Shown piece by piece: positions 16,128 through 25,900 of a DNA stretch of 34,413 nt. Each line of letters opens with the position of its first letter. Position 1 is the first letter of the stretch. Source of the DNA: CAYFUR01 sp964346275 (GTDB taxonomy: Bacteria; Sumerlaeota; Sumerlaeia; SLMS01). Where the stretch lies: assembly GCA_964346275.1 (NCBI GenBank), contig CAYFUR010000035.1, forward strand, positions 1 to 34,413, given 5' to 3'. The translations under genes were made by a program, and so were the position numbers. The notes beneath the pieces were generated by a model. It was given only the letters and a program-made list of their open reading frames with translations, was not told the DNA's origin and searched no databases.

Positions 16128-16676
16128 ATGATGGCTTTTTCTCGTTCGATACGGATTGTTTTGGGGCTGGCCTTAGGGGCTGCCTTCGCGCTTTCGGCCG
16201 GCTGTTCCCATGCCCCAAAACCGGATATTGGCGATTTCGATACGTATCAGGTCATCAATATCGGAGAAGTGAAATACATCACCCCCAACGGCCTGCGAGC
16301 GGTGGATTCCGGCCCCGGATACGTGGAGCACGAAATTGAAGACATCCCCGAAGCGCTGTTGCGCGTGGAAATCGAAACCGAGCCCCCCCGCCGCCTGGGC
16401 TTTGACGCCGATCAACGCACCCGCCAGTTCCTGCGGGAAGTGCCCAAGAGCCAACTGACCAATGTGCAGTATGATCGCCGCGATGGGCGCCATTACCTGA
16501 AGATGCTCTCGAAAGGCGAAGCGGAAAACGGATTGCCGCTCTATGCCGAAATGAGCCTGATTCGCGATGACAACGAAACGATTCTTTTCAAGATCGTCGG
16601 CCCCATGGAAGACCAGCCCGAGATGTCGCGGCTCCTCGAACGGCTTTCGGAAGCGGTGGTTTTTCAGGCTCCCTGA
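16128..16676 (+). CDS. Lipoprotein of unknown function upstream of hflKC
   Basis: 182 residues (ATG 16128 or 16131). MAFSRSIRIVLGLALGAAFALSAGC is a lipoprotein signal with lipobox SAGC at about residue 26. The mature part has an extended beta-rich stretch (DTYQVINIGEVKYITPNGL, RVEIETEPPRRLGFD) and a C-terminal helix EMSRLLERLSEAVVF. I do not recognise a named family. It is 120 bases before hflK on the same strand and could be cotranscribed with it. A role in membrane quality control is only a guess from position. Confidence 0.7.
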   Translation: MMAFSRSIRIVLGLALGAAFALSAGCSHAPKPDIGDFDTYQVINIGEVKYITPNGLRAVDSGPGYVEHEIEDIPEALLRVEIETEPPRRLGFDADQRTRQFLREVPKSQLTNVQYDRRDGRHYLKMLSKGEAENGLPLYAEMSLIRDDNETILFKIVGPMEDQPEMSRLLERLSEAVVFQAP

Positions 16677-16796
16677 GAGTTCTGTGGACGCCAACCCGTC
16701 TCAAGTGGAACAAATCTGGCCCATGTGCCAAACGGGAAGCGCGCGGACCATCCGCCGCTTTCTTTTTTTCAGCCCGTCCAAGGAGGTTTCAGGGCC

Positions 16797-17822
16797 ATGC
16801 CATTAAATGACAACACCCCGCGTTTTGGCGGCGAAGGGGGCGGCCTCTCGCCAGAAGATACCGAGAAGGTCGTCCGGATGCTGATCAAGTTTCTCATCGC
16901 GTTGCCGATTCTGCTGATCGTGCTGTGGGGATCTTTGTCCAGTTTCTACACCATCCAGCCGGAAGAGCGCGGCGTCGTGCTACGCTTTGGCAAATTCACG
17001 GGGCTGACCGACCCAGGGCTGCATTTCAAGCTCCCCTTTGGTATCGACGAGGTGGTCCCCGTGGCGACCGAGCGGGTGCTGAAGGAGGAATTCGGCTTTC
17101 GGACCACCCAGTCCGGCGAGCGCAGCCAGTTTAACGAGGATTTCCCCGAGGAGTCGCTGATGCTGACCGGCGACCTGAACGTCATCGATGTTTCCTGGGT
17201 CGTTCAGTATCGCATCGCCGATCCGGAAAAATACTTGTTTGAAATCCGTGAGGCGGAAAAAACCCTTCGCGTCGTTTCCGAGGCGGTCATGCGCCGCATT
17301 GTGGGCAACCGGTTGGGCAGCGGCGTGCTGACCACCGGGCGCATGGAGATTGCCAGCCTGGCCCGCGAGGAAATCCAGAAAATCATGGATTCCTATAATT
17401 CCGGGCTCCAGATCAACACCGTGGAATTGCAGGATGTTATTCCGCCGCAGCGCGTGCAGCCGGCCTTTAACGAGGTCAACGTCTCGCGCCAGGAGCGCGA
17501 ACGGATGATCAACGAAGCCGAAAAGCGCCGCAATGAGCAGGTCCCCCGGACGGAAGGCGAGGCCAAGCAGAAGATCGCCGAGGCGGAAGGCTATGCCATC
17601 GAGCGCGTCAACCGCGCGAAAGGGGAAACCGTTCGCTTTGAATCGATTCTGAAAGAATACGAAACCGCGCCGGAAGTGACCCGCAAGCGGCTCTACCTGG
17701 AGATGATCGATAAAGTGCTGCCCAACGCGGGGCAGGTGCTGGTCGTCCAGGACGAACAGATGGGGCCGCTGCCGCTTCTGGACGTGAATGGCGCCCGCAA
17801 CCTGAAGGAGGCCGGACAATGA
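16797..17822 (+). CDS. hflK: HflK-type SPFH/Band 7 membrane protein
   Basis: 341 residues from ATG 16797, with AAGGAGG at 16780-16786 ahead of it; the frame is open for 24 codons further up, but that part has no homology. A Gly-rich N-terminus (RFGGEGGGLSPED) precedes one membrane helix at about residues 25-45. The SPFH domain follows with SFYTIQPEERGVVLRFGKF, GLHFKLPF, DLNVIDVSWVVQYRI and VSEAVMRRIVGNR, then an Ala/Glu-rich coiled coil (QEREREMINEAEKRRNE type) ending EAEGYAIERVNRAKGE. HflK forms a large complex with HflC in the inner membrane that surrounds and regulates the FtsH protease. The stop overlaps the hflC start (ATGA), so expression is coupled. Confidence 0.93.
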   Translation: MPLNDNTPRFGGEGGGLSPEDTEKVVRMLIKFLIALPILLIVLWGSLSSFYTIQPEERGVVLRFGKFTGLTDPGLHFKLPFGIDEVVPVATERVLKEEFGFRTTQSGERSQFNEDFPEESLMLTGDLNVIDVSWVVQYRIADPEKYLFEIREAEKTLRVVSEAVMRRIVGNRLGSGVLTTGRMEIASLAREEIQKIMDSYNSGLQINTVELQDVIPPQRVQPAFNEVNVSRQERERMINEAEKRRNEQVPRTEGEAKQKIAEAEGYAIERVNRAKGETVRFESILKEYETAPEVTRKRLYLEMIDKVLPNAGQVLVVQDEQMGPLPLLDVNGARNLKEAGQ

Positions 17823-18820
17823 CATTTCGCAAACGAACCCTTCAAGTCGGCGTTTTCGCCGTCTTCTTCGGCCTGATCGCGGCATTTTTCGTCTTTGCCT
17901 CGGCCTATCGCATCAGCGAAGTCGAGCAGGCCGTGGTCGTCCAGTTTGGCGACCCTGTCGGAGGCGTGATCGACGAGCCAGGCCTGCATTGGAAGAAGCC
18001 CTTTATCCAGGAAGTGCGGCGTTTTGACAAGCGGCTGCTCACCTGGGACGGGGATGTGAACCAGATTCCCACGCTGGGCCGCGAGTTCATCATCGTGGAT
18101 ACGACCGCGCGCTGGCGCATCATCGACCCGCTCCTCTTCCTCAAGAGCGTCCGCGACGAAACGGGCGCGCAATCGCGCCTGGACGATGTACTCGATTCCG
18201 TGGTGCGTGATAAGATTTCCAATACCGAGTTGGAAGAAATCGTGCGCTCGAAAGGCTGGAGCGTCCGGCCCGAGGATGTCTCCGACGTGACCATGCAGCG
18301 TTCCGACGTGGATATCGTCACGGAGACGAAAAAAGGCCGCGAAGAACTCACCCGGGAAATCCTGGCCGAAGCCCAGAATATCATGCCGCAATACGGCATC
18401 GAGCTGATCGACCTGCGCATCAAACGGCTGAATTATATCGAAGATGTTCGCCGCAAGGTGGAGGACCGGATGATTTCCGAGCGCCAGCGCATCGCGGCGC
18501 AGTTCCGATCCGAAGGCGAAGGCCGCAGCGCGGAAATCGACGGCGAAACCTCGAAAATGGTGCGTGAGATCCTTTCGGAAGCGGAACGCAAGTCTGAACA
18601 AATCCGCGGCGAAGCGGACGCGGAGGCCACGCGCATCTATGCGGACGCTTTTGGCAAAGATCCCGAGTTCTACGGTTTCTTCAAGACGCTGGAAAGCTAC
18701 CCCAACGCGGTGAAGAACAACACGACCATGATGATCCGGGCGGATTCGGATTTCTTCCGCTACCTGGAAAACATCGTCCCGGAAGGGGTGGATTTCCAGG
18801 GATCTCCGCCCTCGGAATAA
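17819..18820 (+). CDS. hflC: HflC-type SPFH/Band 7 membrane protein
   Basis: 333 residues. One N-terminal membrane helix (about 9-29, VGVFAVFFGLIAAFFVFASA) is followed by the SPFH domain: YRISEVEQAVVVQFGDPVGGV, GLHWKKPFIQEVRRFDKRLLTWDGD and IVDTTARWRI are typical of HflC, as is the later QYGIELIDLRIKRLNY. The coiled coil (RISAQFRSEGEGRSAEI-like region) leads to the C-terminal GKDPEFYGFFKTLESY motif of HflC. Its partner HflK is encoded directly upstream with a 4-base overlap. No ftsH is present in the window. It converges on tsaD with only 6 bases between the stops, and I see no clear terminator there. Confidence 0.93.
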   Translation: MTFRKRTLQVGVFAVFFGLIAAFFVFASAYRISEVEQAVVVQFGDPVGGVIDEPGLHWKKPFIQEVRRFDKRLLTWDGDVNQIPTLGREFIIVDTTARWRIIDPLLFLKSVRDETGAQSRLDDVLDSVVRDKISNTELEEIVRSKGWSVRPEDVSDVTMQRSDVDIVTETKKGREELTREILAEAQNIMPQYGIELIDLRIKRLNYIEDVRRKVEDRMISERQRIAAQFRSEGEGRSAEIDGETSKMVREILSEAERKSEQIRGEADAEATRIYADAFGKDPEFYGFFKTLESYPNAVKNNTTMMIRADSDFFRYLENIVPEGVDFQGSPPSE

Positions 18821-18826
18821 CGGCTT

Positions 18827-19903
18827 TCAGGTTGTTGCCACCACCTGCCAGCTTTGCGGCGGCGCAGCGAGTTCGAGCTGCGCCGTCGCGCTCAGGCTGA
18901 TATCGCTGAATTCCCTGGCCTGGAATATCGGAGCGGCGGCCCCGGCAATCATCGCCGCGTTGTCCGTGCAGAATTCCGGCTCGGGAATGGCCACGTCCAC
19001 GTCGCGCAACTGGGCCAAGGCTTCCCGCAGGCCCTTGTTGCACGCAACTCCACCCACCACCGCCAGGCGCTTGAGATCGTAATCCTTCAGGGCTTTCTTG
19101 GCCCGGCCTAGCAGCACATCAATGCAGGCCGCCTGGAACGAGGCGCACAGGTCGGCGGTGAGGCGCTCGTTGCGCTCGACATATTCCCTCCCGCCGAGCT
19201 TCTCCACTTCCCGGGCAAAGGCGGTTTTCAGTCCGGAAAAGGAAAAATCGTAGCCGGCTTTCTTGAGCAAAGGCCGGGGAAGGTGGAAGGCTCCGCTGTC
19301 TCCCCGGGCGGCCCATTCGTCCACCTGGGGCCCGCCGGGATAGCCCAGTCCGATGAGCTTGGCAATCTTGTCGTAAGCCTCGCCCACAGCGTCGTCGAGT
19401 GTCTCGCCGAGGGTTTCGTACTGGAGCGGGCCGCGCACCAGAACAAGGCTGGAATGGCCGCCGCTGATGGCGAGGCCGATATACGGCTCGAAATCGGCGG
19501 AGCGGCGGACGTCTTGGCCCCAGGCGTCCTTTTCCCGGCCGATGGAGGGGGAATAGAGATGCCCGGCGACATGCTGAACCGCAATCAGCGGCAGGCCCCG
19601 CGTGGCGGCCAGGGCCTTGGCGTATTCCACGCCCACCAGAAGGCAGCCGATCAGGCCGGGCCCCCGGGTCACCGCGACGGCATCGATCTCGACCAGGGAG
19701 ACGCCGGCTTCACCAAGGGCGCCCTCGACGATGGGCACGATCTGCTCGAGATGGGCGCGGCTGGCGATTTCCGGCACGACGCCGCCATAGCGCTGGTGGA
19801 GCGGCACCTGGGACGCGATGCGGTTTGACCGGACGCGGCGGCCGTTTTCCACCACCGACGCAGCCGTTTCATCGCAGGAGCTTTCGATTCCGAGAATGAG
19901 CAT
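18827..19903 (-). CDS. tsaD: tRNA N6-adenosine threonylcarbamoyltransferase TsaD
   Basis: 358 residues from ATG 19903, with AAAGGA about 12 bases ahead. The N-terminus MLILGIESSCDETAASVV is the TsaD signature. The metal ligands are His111 and His115 in HVAGH. Also visible are TRGPGLIGCLLVG, AISGGHSSLVLV, TLGETLDDAVGEAYDK, FSFSGLKTA, VVGGVACNKGLR and FCTDNAAMIA with the third metal-ligand Asp. TsaD transfers the threonylcarbamoyl group to A37 of ANN-decoding tRNAs with TsaB, TsaC and TsaE. The frame is open for 44 more codons upstream, but that part lacks homology. Partner genes are not in this window. It converges on hflC. Confidence 0.95.
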   Translation of the reverse strand: MLILGIESSCDETAASVVENGRRVRSNRIASQVPLHQRYGGVVPEIASRAHLEQIVPIVEGALGEAGVSLVEIDAVAVTRGPGLIGCLLVGVEYAKALAATRGLPLIAVQHVAGHLYSPSIGREKDAWGQDVRRSADFEPYIGLAISGGHSSLVLVRGPLQYETLGETLDDAVGEAYDKIAKLIGLGYPGGPQVDEWAARGDSGAFHLPRPLLKKAGYDFSFSGLKTAFAREVEKLGGREYVERNERLTADLCASFQAACIDVLLGRAKKALKDYDLKRLAVVGGVACNKGLREALAQLRDVDVAIPEPEFCTDNAAMIAGAAAPIFQAREFSDISLSATAQLELAAPPQSWQVVATT

Positions 19904-20401
19904 AGAGAGCCATTCCTTTCGCGGCGGGAATGTGGCCGCACACGACGGGACATGGCAAGGATTAAGGGAACGGGAGGTGCCCCGGAGAGGGTCGGGCCAG
20001 CAGATTCGCGGGCACATACGGACCGCGGATTGCACGGATTGGGGCGGATTGTTGGTTCAACGTCCTCATCGTTCATCTGATTCTCATTCTCGTCTCTATA
20101 CAACCAGCGAATTGGATTCAGAGTAAGACCACGAGCAGGATTAAGATGTCAACTTTCCCCGTGCCCTCTTTTTGATCCTTTGTGCCCTTCGCACGGATTG
20201 GCAAGGATGCCTGGCAACATCCTGTCAGGCTCTGTATAACATTTCTAAATGAATATACGGTGCTATTAGTCCTTCTTTATCTGTGATATTCGTGATGGAA
20301 TTCGAAAAATTCGTTTCCTCATTTTGAAAGAGAATACTCGGCCATCTGGGCTGAACAACCTCAGGGGGAGGATCAATCCTTGGCGGTTTGCAACTCTCCG
20401 G
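19904..20401. other. Long intergenic region with degenerate CGGATT repeats
   Basis: About 500 bases with no convincing gene on either strand and a sharp rise in A/T between about 20090 and 20340. Two direct copies of the 11-mer GCACGGATTGG occur at 20032-20042 and 20191-20201, with related pieces around them (CCGCGGATT, GGGCGGATTG, TATCTGTGATATTCGTG). This resembles the degraded intergenic repeats of the CGGATT(N)CACGGATT kind found scattered in many environmental genomes. The region must also hold the tsaD promoter on the minus strand, but I cannot pick a clear -35/-10 pair. Confidence 0.5.
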
Positions 20402-21313
20402 TCAGTCGTTATCTTCCAGGTATTCTTCGATTTTTTCCCGGGCTTCGAGAAGATCCTCCCGGGCTTGGGGCCATTTCTGGGCCGTGACGTCGCGGGCGGC
20501 GAGGTCGAGATAATAAATCGCGGTTTTGATATATTCGCGGTCGTCGGTAATACCGCCATAGATGATCACCAGGGGGCGGTAATCCTCCCCGACCATGGCG
20601 CGGGAATATTCGATCTCGATGAGGCTGATGGTCGTCCGCCGCCAGAGATGATAAACTTGGCGCCGGGGAAGGGAATGGCGCAGCAACCGGGGCGATTCGC
20701 TGTAGACCCAACTGTCGCGGAGCTTGTCCTTTTCGTCGAACACCCGGATTTGATGGATATACGTATCGCCGCGGCGCGTTTCCAGGCTGAGGGCGCTGAT
20801 GCGCTCGATAGGCGGATCGAAGACAAAAAGATCCTTGTCGGGGCTTTGGCCGGTGCTTTCCACGGTCCCCGAGTTCAGCCAGATCCAGCGATAATCAGAC
20901 AGCGAACTGTGCAGGTCGTCGCGGTAATTGAGGTAGTTATAGCAACTGCGCACCATACGGCGCAGCGTCTCCGGCGAGTATTGCATGGATTCCGGGTCGG
21001 GATTGGCTTCTTTGGGGAGAGCCTTCTCGATCCGGTCGATCATGGAAAGGCATTCGTTGAGTGAGAGCGGCGGGAGAAAGAAAACGCGGGTCGGCTTTGG
21101 GGTGGGGGCGGGCTGCTGCGAGGATTCTGCTTCAGTGGGAGGAGGGTTTTCGCTGGCGTCCGGCTCCTCCTCTTCAGGCGTGGGCGTGGGCGTTGGAGTC
21201 GCGGTGGCCTCTGCTTGCTCTTCATTTTCCTGGGCAGGCGCAACAGCGATCAATCCGCCCAGAAGCATGGCGAGGAGAAGGACGCTGGCGATGGCGCTTT
21301 TGAGAAAGAACAT
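20402..21313 (-). CDS. Exported protein with Thr-Pro/Glu-rich linker, function unknown
   Basis: 303 residues from ATG 21313; the frame opens earlier at a TTG. MFFLKSAIASVLLLAMLLGG ending in AVAPAQ is a signal peptide. Residues about 30-80 are low complexity: ATATPTPTPTPEEEEPD, then NPPPTEAESSQQPAPTPKPT, a flexible linker. The remaining 220 residues form a conserved-looking domain, with LSLNECLSMIDRIEKALP, CYNYLNYRDDLHSSLSDYRW, YIHQIRVFDEKDKL and LVIIYGGITDDREYIKTAIYYLDLA, and a C-terminal helix KWPQAREDLLEAREKIEEYL that could be a TPR-like unit. I do not recognise the family. It follows cinA by 127 bases on the same strand. Confidence 0.7.
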   Translation of the reverse strand: MFFLKSAIASVLLLAMLLGGLIAVAPAQENEEQAEATATPTPTPTPEEEEPDASENPPPTEAESSQQPAPTPKPTRVFFLPPLSLNECLSMIDRIEKALPKEANPDPESMQYSPETLRRMVRSCYNYLNYRDDLHSSLSDYRWIWLNSGTVESTGQSPDKDLFVFDPPIERISALSLETRRGDTYIHQIRVFDEKDKLRDSWVYSESPRLLRHSLPRRQVYHLWRRTTISLIEIEYSRAMVGEDYRPLVIIYGGITDDREYIKTAIYYLDLAARDVTAQKWPQAREDLLEAREKIEEYLEDND

Positions 21314-21440
21314 GGCTGCTGTCTCGCGCCTCGAAGTTTCATCCCGGCGTGGCAAAAGGACTCGCCGAGCGATTGCTCCGCCTGGGAATAACTATAGGGT
21401 TTTCAATCCCTTGGCTTCAACTCATTTGGGCGGGCGGAAG

Positions 21441-22742
21441 TCATAAAGATGAGGGGTGCAAGGGGGCATCAAGATCAAGGGACAAAATGCGGCGGCGGAC
21501 AAGTTCGAGGGCTTGCCGCATGGAGAATTCGCGCACGGCATCGCGGTCGCCCGGAAAAACGCGGCGCCGCGCTTCGCTTCCTCGCGCATCTGAAAGGGCA
21601 AACCAGACGGTGCCGACGGGCTTTTCCTCCGACCCACCGGAGGGACCGGCGATTCCCGTGACCGAGATCGCGATGTCGGCTCCGCTTTTCCGGCGGGCGC
21701 CCTCGGCCATGGCGCGGGCGGTTTCTTCGCTTACGGCCCCGTGTTCCTCGATGACTTCCGGGTCCACGCCCAGCTCGCGTGCCTTGGCCTCGTTGGAATA
21801 GGTGACCCACCCGGCAACCAGTGTGGCGGAGGATCCGGCAATATCGGTGAGCGCCTTGGCGACCCAGCCGCCGGTGCAGGATTCCGCCGTGGCCAGCGTC
21901 AGGCCGCGTTGCTGCATGGCGGCGAGCAGGGCTTCTTCCAGGGTGGTAGCGTCCTGGCCTTCCGAGTAGGGAAGCTTCTCCCCGATGCGGTCGAGCACTT
22001 TGGCCCGCATGGCGGAGATGCGGCGGTCGAGATCCGCATCGTCTTCTCCGGTGGCGATAAGCCGGATGCGGATGTGGCCGCGATTGGCGAGCAGGGCGAG
22101 TTCAGTATCCTGGCCCTCCCGGAAGAGATCGGACAGCGCTTCATTGAGCGTGGATTCCGCCGTCATGGAAACATGGAGAGAGTAAACCCGGCGCCGCGGA
22201 CGACCGGGAAAAAGATCGGAAATCTCCTCTTCGAAAGCGCGCTCGATCATGGGGCGCCATTCCTTGGGAGGACCGGGAAGGGCCAGCAAGGCGGGGCGCG
22301 CCTGAACCGGGGGGAGGAAAAAGCCCGGCGCCGTGCCCCAATGGTTGTAAAGAGTGCGGCAACCGGCGGGCAGATCGGCCTGGACGACATTGCGCTCCGG
22401 CATGGTGATGCCCCGATAACGGAATCGTTCGCGCAGCATTTCCTCCGCCCGGGCATCTCGAACGAGGGCAAGGCCGTAGAGTTCGGCAATCACAAAGCGA
22501 TTCACATCGTCCTCAGTCGGACCAAGGCCCCCGGTCATCACGACAAGTTCGGCATCGCTCAGGGCGTTTTCGAGGGTGGCCCGGGTGCGAGGGCGATGAT
22601 CGCCCACGGCGGAATGGCCAACGACTTCGAAGCCCTGTTCGAAAAAGAGGCGCGAGAGGTTTTGCGCATTGGTATCGGGATAAAGCCCCTGCAGGATTTC
22701 CGATCCCGTACTGATGATGCGCACGCGCGGTGGTCTGGCCAT
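21441..22742 (-). CDS. cinA: CinA-family protein (competence/damage-inducible; nicotinamide-nucleotide amidase)
   Basis: 433 residues from ATG 22742, with AAAGGA 7 bases upstream; the frame is open for 114 further codons without homology. The N-terminal COG1058 (MoaB-like) domain has RIISTGSEILQGLYPDTNAQNL, VVGHSAVGDHRP, VVMTGGLGPTEDDVNRFVIAEL and PGCRTLYN-type motifs (PAGCRTLYNHWGTAPGF), then LPGPPKEWRPM. The C-terminal domain, about residues 270-433, is the PncC amidase: LATAESCTGGWVAKALTDIAGSS, GWVTYSNEAKARELGV, GADIAISVTGIAGPSGGSEEKPVGTVWFAL. CinA proteins act in NAD salvage, hydrolysing ADP-ribose and deamidating nicotinamide mononucleotide. The catalytic Ser/Thr region SCTGG is intact. 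Confidence 0.93.
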   Translation of the reverse strand: MARPPRVRIISTGSEILQGLYPDTNAQNLSRLFFEQGFEVVGHSAVGDHRPRTRATLENALSDAELVVMTGGLGPTEDDVNRFVIAELYGLALVRDARAEEMLRERFRYRGITMPERNVVQADLPAGCRTLYNHWGTAPGFFLPPVQARPALLALPGPPKEWRPMIERAFEEEISDLFPGRPRRRVYSLHVSMTAESTLNEALSDLFREGQDTELALLANRGHIRIRLIATGEDDADLDRRISAMRAKVLDRIGEKLPYSEGQDATTLEEALLAAMQQRGLTLATAESCTGGWVAKALTDIAGSSATLVAGWVTYSNEAKARELGVDPEVIEEHGAVSEETARAMAEGARRKSGADIAISVTGIAGPSGGSEEKPVGTVWFALSDARGSEARRRVFPGDRDAVREFSMRQALELVRRRILSLDLDAPLHPSSL

Positions 22743-22936
22743 CGTGTTCCTTTCCCGGTCAGGTTTACCTTTGAGATTCCTGCCTCCCATGGCGGGATGA
22801 GGGAAGGGAATTCTGGGTCCCCGGCGAGAAATCGGATTGGCCGCAACGCCCCGATTCGCGAAAGTGAGTTCCACGGGCAACCCGGAAATCCCGGGAGCGC
22901 CGAATCGCAAACGGGAGCAAACGGGACCCTCTGCAA

Positions 22937-25900
22937 ATGAAAGCGGGAACTCGGCGCATATATCGAAGGACGTTTCGGCGGGTCCGGCTCTACCTGCCGC
23001 TGATTCTCCTTCTGTTTTCCTCGCTGCTGCTCTTTCTGCCGATTTCCGCGGACTGGTTGCGCCGCGAGGCGGAAGACCAGGCACGGGATGTTTTGGGCAC
23101 GGAGGTGGAGATCGACCGCCTGGAAGTCACCGTGGCCCGGGCGCGCATCGAGGCCTTCGGCCTGAGGGCAGGCGCAAGTTCCGGGCGGCCTTTTGAGCTG
23201 GGCCGGGTCGAGTTGGACGGCCGCCTGTCCGGGCTGTTGGCGGGGGGAGAAAAATGGCCCGACAATGTGACCGTGGATGGGCTGCCATCGCTTCGCCTCG
23301 CCCGTGATGAGAAAGGCGTATACGATCTGAGGGGAGCCTTTCAAACGCTTTTGGGAATTATCGAGTCCATGAGCGGCGCGCCAGCCGCGCCGGGCACGTC
23401 TGGAGGAAAAGAGGGGCGCGGGCTGGGACGAACTCCCGAAGTGCTCTTGCGGGGGCTGCCGATCGAAATCGAGGCGTTCGGCCCGGAATGGCCGGGGATC
23501 AAAATCAATTTCGACCGGATCCAAGTGGACGAGCGCCCTTCGCGCAACGCTTCGGTCGTCCTGCGCGCGCAGGGCAGCGCCACCGCGAACACAACCGAGT
23601 CTTTCAATTTCGGCGCGACCTACTTTCCCGGCCAGGAGCGCATCGTTATGTCGGGCCAGTTGTCCGGCGTGAGTGTGCCCTTTTCCATCCCGGGAATCAG
23701 CGTCTTCAGCGGCCGGGCGGACGGCCTGGAATTGACGGTGGATCTTTCGCGCGGAAACGACGGAGCGATCGTTGGACTCGTGAAGGCCGAGGCAGCGCGT
23801 TTCGAAGTACGGCAAAACCGGCTTGGCGGCGAACGCTGGGCCGATGAGCCCCTGCAGATCGATCTTCAGTTCCGTTTCGAACCAGAGGACCGCCTGCTGA
23901 CCGTGGATCGGCTCTCGCTCTATGGCGAACAGGTCGACATTGCAATGGGCGGGACCGCGACGCTGGGAGGCGATTTCCCCGGCGAGGCGCGGCTGGAAAT
24001 CGAACGCCTGCCGCCAGCAGCCATGGCGCTTGGGCGAAGCGAGCTGACCGAACGCATTGGACTGCGCTACGAGGCGGCCTCCTCATCCCCGACGCTTCGC
24101 CTGGAGGCTGAAACAAAGGGCCTCTTTGCCAAGCCCAAGAGCTTGTCTCCGCAGGTGAACCTCGAGCTGGCTTCCTGGAACCTGATCAGTAATCGGCTCC
24201 CCCAGCCGGTTCTGCTGGAACAGTTACAGATACGCCTCTCCGACGGTGCGGTTCGGCTGGGTACGCTGAACGCGGCCATGGGCGACCTGCAGCTTGCGGC
24301 CCAGGGGACTTTGCCCCTCATGACGCCGGAGGCCGTAGAATACGGCGCGCTGGACGTGCAGCTCGATGGCGACCTGCAGGCGATTTTCGATGCGATAATG
24401 CGCCAGCGCCTGTTGCCGCGCGAGATCAACTCGCTCTCGGCTCCGATCAGCCTGGACGCCTCGCTGCCGGTCGCCGCGTCCTGGTCCATTCAAAAGGGCT
24501 GGGAATTCCTCTGGAAGCGAGACCAGCTGACGGCCTCGCTGACCTGGCGGGAAGGCGAACTGGGCCTGAGGACATTCGGAGAGCCCTTGCGATTCGATCC
24601 CGGCGAGGTCCGCTTCGAAGGAGGCAACCTGGCGGTCGACCGAATTCGTGCCCACCTGGGAGATTTGGATCTTCGCTTCTCCGGATCGGTGGTCCAGCCC
24701 CTCGAGCACCTGGCGGATCTGGAGAATCTTTCCGGTCAGGCCACCATCATTTCGTCGGGCTCGTTTCCGCAGTTGGCCGAAGTGGTCCGGTGGTTTGTCA
24801 GCCTCCCTCCCCTGCCGCGCGACCTGGCCGGCAATTACCGCCTGGAGCTGGATCTGGACGGCCAACTGGCTCATCCGGAGCAGGCCTCTTACGAGGCGCG
24901 GCTGCTGATCGAGGAAGGGGCGGCCACCATCGACACCCCCTTTGAGGAGCTGCCCTTCACCGGAATTCAGACGGAATTGGTGATGAATCGCGAGCGGCTG
25001 GAAATCCGGCAAGGCCGGCTCCTTCTGGAAAACGAGGAAGTCGGTAATGCCACGGTGGACTTCACGGCATCGGCCGATGCGAACCTGGTGCGCGCCGATG
25101 TGAACGTCAGAGGGCCGCTTGGACTGGCAACCAGGCTGGCTCCGCGGGCTTTGAAAGACTTGTATATGGAAGGCATGGCGAGTGTGACGGGCTGGGCGAC
25201 GCTGGAGCCCCGGCGCCCGCTGCCCGAGGGGCCCGATGCCGCCCGGCGATGGCTTGCCTTGATCGAGGAAAATCCAAGCCTCGGCACGGGAGAAGACGCG
25301 GATTTGCGGCTGAACTTCGAAGCCGTCAACCGCCAGGAAGAGTCCTTGGCGGTTTTCCCCAGGGATTTTCCCGTGCCCATCCGCAACATCCGGGGAAACG
25401 CGCGAGTGAGCCCGGAGGGATTGAGAGTGGTAGACGCCCGGGCGGACGTCGGAAGTTCGAAGGATGTGGAAGTGCAAGAGTTTACCCTCGAGGCCGGGCG
25501 CCCCTCATCGATCGCCTTCACGGCCCACGTGGAAAGGCTGGATATCAACGAGTGGATGACCGGGTGGAAAGAGCAGGAGTGGGCCAGCAAACCGGCGTCG
25601 TTCACGCCCCGCTGGCGGAGGTTTCCCGAGCCTTATCAGTACACCGAGATAACCGGCAATATCACCACGGACGAGATTCAGTTCATGCAATTCGAGGGGG
25701 GAGAGACTTCGGCGAGGCTGATCTTCGAGGCATGGAGCCGCCGGCCGGGGCAGCTCACGCTGGAAGACATGAAAGTGAACGCCTACTCGGGGGAGGCGGC
25801 GGGGAGGCTGGAATTTGCCTTCCCACGCAACTCGAAGGCGATGCTGAAGGCCACGGCGGATATCGAGCGCATCGAACTGAACACGTTTCTCGATACGCTC

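Noticed and set aside
20200..20300. Possible plus-strand promoter CTGGCA-N18-TATAAC near 20210-20240
   Set aside because: No plus-strand gene follows; the next genes on that side are on the minus strand. The boxes are weak and the region is simply rich in A/T.
21130..21240. Tandem repeat in the TPTPTPTPEEEE-coding stretch as a possible phase-variable tract
   Set aside because: The repeat is short and imperfect at the DNA level and lies in a flexible linker; nothing suggests slippage-based switching.
24224..25477. Minus-strand open frame of 417 residues inside the 1162-aa AsmA-like gene
   Set aside because: Gln/Arg/His-rich composition typical of antisense shadows, no ribosome site, and no known domain.
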